From Solirubrobacter taibaiensis (lineage in GTDB: Bacteria > Actinomycetota > Thermoleophilia > Solirubrobacterales > Solirubrobacteraceae), in NCBI GenBank assembly GCA_027587225.1, contig JAPDDQ010000001.1, forward strand, positions 310,001 through 374,000: 64,000 nucleotides of DNA, written 5' to 3'. The notes beneath the pieces were generated by a model. The model searched no databases, was not told the origin of the DNA, and saw nothing but the letters and a program-made list of their open reading frames with translations. The translations under genes and the position numbers were made by a program. The stretch's first letter is position 1. Every line of letters begins with the position of its first letter. Of the stretch, positions 62,489 to 64,000 are shown in pieces.

Positions 62489-63844
62489 CTACACGGCGAG
62501 GGAAGCGGGCACCCGCAGCGGCTCGTGCAACGTCAGCTGCCAGCCCGGATCGTCGACCACTTCGAGCAGCGCGTCGACGACGTTCGGGTCGAACTGCGTG
62601 CCCGAGCAGCGCCGCATCTCGGTCACGGCCTCGTCCAGCGCCATCGCCGGCCGGTAGGGGCGCGTGGTGGTCATGGCGTTGAAGGAGTCGCAGGCGATGA
62701 TGATCCGCGCCGCGAGCGGGATCTCGCACCCGGTGAGCCCGTCCGGGTAGCCGTGGCCGTCGAAGCGCTCGTGCGAGGCGCGGACGACCACGCCGACGCC
62801 GGCGAGCAGCCCGCCGACGCGGTCGAGCATCTGCTGGCCGACGACGGTGTGCGTCTTCATGAGCGCCCATTCCTCGTCGTCCAGGGGACCGGGCTTGTTG
62901 ATGATCTCGCCGGGGATGGCGATCTTGCCGATGTCGTGCAGCAGCGCGCCGAGCTCGGTGTCGCGGCGGACCTCAGCATCGACGCCGAGCTGGTCGGCGA
63001 CGCGCAGGGAAAGCTCCACGACGTCCTGGGTGTGGTGGCCCGTGTACTCGTCGTCCTCCTTGAGCAGGTCACCGAGCAGCAGCGCCGTGCCGCGGTACGC
63101 GCGGCTCAGCTCGATCGTCTGCTCCACACGCTCGTCATGCTGCGCGGCGAAGCCCTGGAAGAGCTTGAGGAGCGGGAGGACCAGCAGCACGGCGGCGGGC
63201 GCATCGATCGCGGCGAACGCCACCAGCAGCCCGGCGGGCGCGAGCATCGCGTCGACCCGGTGCGCCTCGACCAGCTCAGGCGCCACCGCGCGTGGGGAGA
63301 CGCCGCAGCCGAACCAGGCCCGAGCCGGATCGCGCACGAAGTCGGCGGCGAACTGTGCCGCGAGCGCGGCGAGGTACGCGGGCCACAGATCCCAGTCGGG
63401 GGTCTGGGCGCCCAGCGCGACGAGCACGACCGCGGGCGTCAGCGCGAAGCCCGCGTCGTTGAAGGCGAGCAGCAGGCGGTTCGGGGCGCGCCGGCCGCGC
63501 ACGACCTCGGCGGCGTTGGCCGACATCGTCGCGAACGCCACCAGCAACGGCACGAGCGGCGTCGGCAACAGCAGCAGCATCGGCACGACCAGCAGTTCGG
63601 TCGGGGTGAAGTTGCCCGCGCCGACGCGGAACTCGAGCCGGTGCAAGATGACGTACCCGGCGACGAACGCCGCGGCCAGTGGCAGGTTGAAGGCCCGGTC
63701 CGCCGGTGCGAGCAGCGCGAGCGCCAGCATGCCGGCGAGCAGCAGCGCGGCGAGCACACCCTCGACGAGCAGCTCGCGCAGCGGTAGCCGCTGCGAGCGT
63801 CGCGCGTCGGTCTCGGTCATCAGTCGTTCGGTTTCAGGGGTCAT
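62489..63844 (-). CDS. Membrane-bound HD-GYP domain protein (c-di-GMP phosphodiesterase candidate)
   Basis: A 451-residue protein. The N-terminal ~230 residues form about 6-7 membrane helices (VLAALLLAGMLALALLAP, LPLAAAFVAGYVILH and others, a MASE-like sensor). The C-terminal HD-GYP domain carries YTGHHTQDV, LLHDIGK, KTHTVVGQQML and HERFDGHGYPDG, with the GYP motif read as GYPDG and HD present. HD-GYP enzymes hydrolyse cyclic di-GMP. All key residues are intact. It lies 14 bp upstream of the Puu-like operon on the same strand, and read-through is possible. ATG 63844 is chosen; ATG 63820 is an alternative. Confidence 0.9.
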   Translation of the reverse strand: MTPETERLMTETDARRSQRLPLRELLVEGVLAALLLAGMLALALLAPADRAFNLPLAAAFVAGYVILHRLEFRVGAGNFTPTELLVVPMLLLLPTPLVPLLVAFATMSANAAEVVRGRRAPNRLLLAFNDAGFALTPAVVLVALGAQTPDWDLWPAYLAALAAQFAADFVRDPARAWFGCGVSPRAVAPELVEAHRVDAMLAPAGLLVAFAAIDAPAAVLLVLPLLKLFQGFAAQHDERVEQTIELSRAYRGTALLLGDLLKEDDEYTGHHTQDVVELSLRVADQLGVDAEVRRDTELGALLHDIGKIAIPGEIINKPGPLDDEEWALMKTHTVVGQQMLDRVGGLLAGVGVVVRASHERFDGHGYPDGLTGCEIPLAARIIIACDSFNAMTTTRPYRPAMALDEAVTEMRRCSGTQFDPNVVDALLEVVDDPGWQLTLHEPLRVPASLAV

Positions 63845-63925
63845 GCGGCGCGGCCGTGTCAGAGAAGCGTCCAGTGAGCGGGCTCTCACCTGTGGTCGGA
63901 CGGACGCGCGGTCGACTTGAGGAAC

Positions 63926-64000
63926 ATGACCTTGTCTCGACTCACCCGCGCGGCGCTCGGCGCCGCCGGTGCGCTCGCCGCGTCGGCGGCCCTTGCCCTG
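63926..64000 (+). CDS. Exported protein, N-terminus only
   Basis: 25 codons are visible, up to the window edge: MTLSRLTRAALGAAGALAASAALAL, a Sec signal peptide without its cleavage site yet. GAGG lies 5-6 nt before the ATG. The gene continues beyond the window, so nothing can be said of its function. It is divergent from the HD-GYP gene. Confidence 0.7.
   Translation, partial: MTLSRLTRAALGAAGALAASAALAL

Overview
The window is about 64 kb of very GC-rich actinobacterial chromosome. Gene content (ClpS followed by a DUF2017 gene, class II DAHP synthase, SDR/TetR and SDR/XRE divergent pairs, many exported proteins with short Ala-rich signal peptides, LVIVD and TAP-like hydrolase families) fits a soil member of the Thermoleophilia (Solirubrobacterales type). 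That placement is inferred from the protein families; there is no rRNA gene here. I found no tRNA, rRNA, CRISPR array, transposase, integrase or phage gene. Nearly every gene is an ordinary chromosomal housekeeping, metabolic, regulatory or secreted-protein gene.

Layout. 1-9.4 kb: a truncated exported protein, a cholesterol-oxidase-like GMC enzyme, clpS-DUF2017, a PspC protein, a very large Ser/Thr kinase-ATPase-TPR regulator, a purine permease, a methyltransferase and a PhnB-like protein. 9.4-25 kb: an exported repeat protein, an SDR/TetR divergent pair, a class III aminotransferase, a Baeyer-Villiger-type monooxygenase, a secreted TAP-like hydrolase, a DUF305 lipoprotein, an LVIVD-repeat protein, an acyl-CoA synthetase/acyl-CoA dehydrogenase pair, and a hydrolase-phosphoesterase operon. 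25-35 kb: ArsR-like, GntR, LuxR (LAL-type), MarR and XRE regulators with their small enzyme targets, DAHP synthase, and a 200-bp imperfect inverted repeat in an otherwise empty gap. 35-40 kb: two tandem secreted S1 proteases, a secreted cyclase-family protein and another exported protein.

39.8-47.7 kb is a complete nitrate assimilation operon (transporter, NirB, NirD, and a nitrate reductase fused to its own FAD and [2Fe-2S] electron-entry module). All its junctions overlap by 4 nt, and a TetR-type gene lies divergently upstream. 47.7-51.5 kb pairs a HelD-type RNA polymerase-associated helicase with an ABC-F ribosome-associated ATPase, back to back across 25 bp. 51.5-57.5 kb holds a calcium-loop repeat protein, a VOC protein, an ankyrin protein, a secreted EEP-family protein, a phosphotransferase and a globin. 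57.5-62.5 kb is a tightly overlapped Puu-like operon (gamma-glutamyl-amine synthetase, FadR regulator, amine/amino-acid permease, gamma-glutamyl hydrolase, SDR). It is followed by a membrane HD-GYP protein and the signal peptide of a gene cut by the window edge.

The most interesting non-gene signals are: (i) a TAnnnT hexamer 5-8 nt before the start codon of about 18 genes, pointing to widespread leaderless transcription and resolving several start codons; (ii) two such hexamers on opposite strands sharing their TA between helD and the ABC-F gene; (iii) four alternating 9-bp half-sites at exact 12-bp spacing upstream of the MarR gene; (iv) the 200-bp inverted repeat after the LuxR gene; and (v) a perfect 12-bp-arm palindrome between the SDR and XRE genes.
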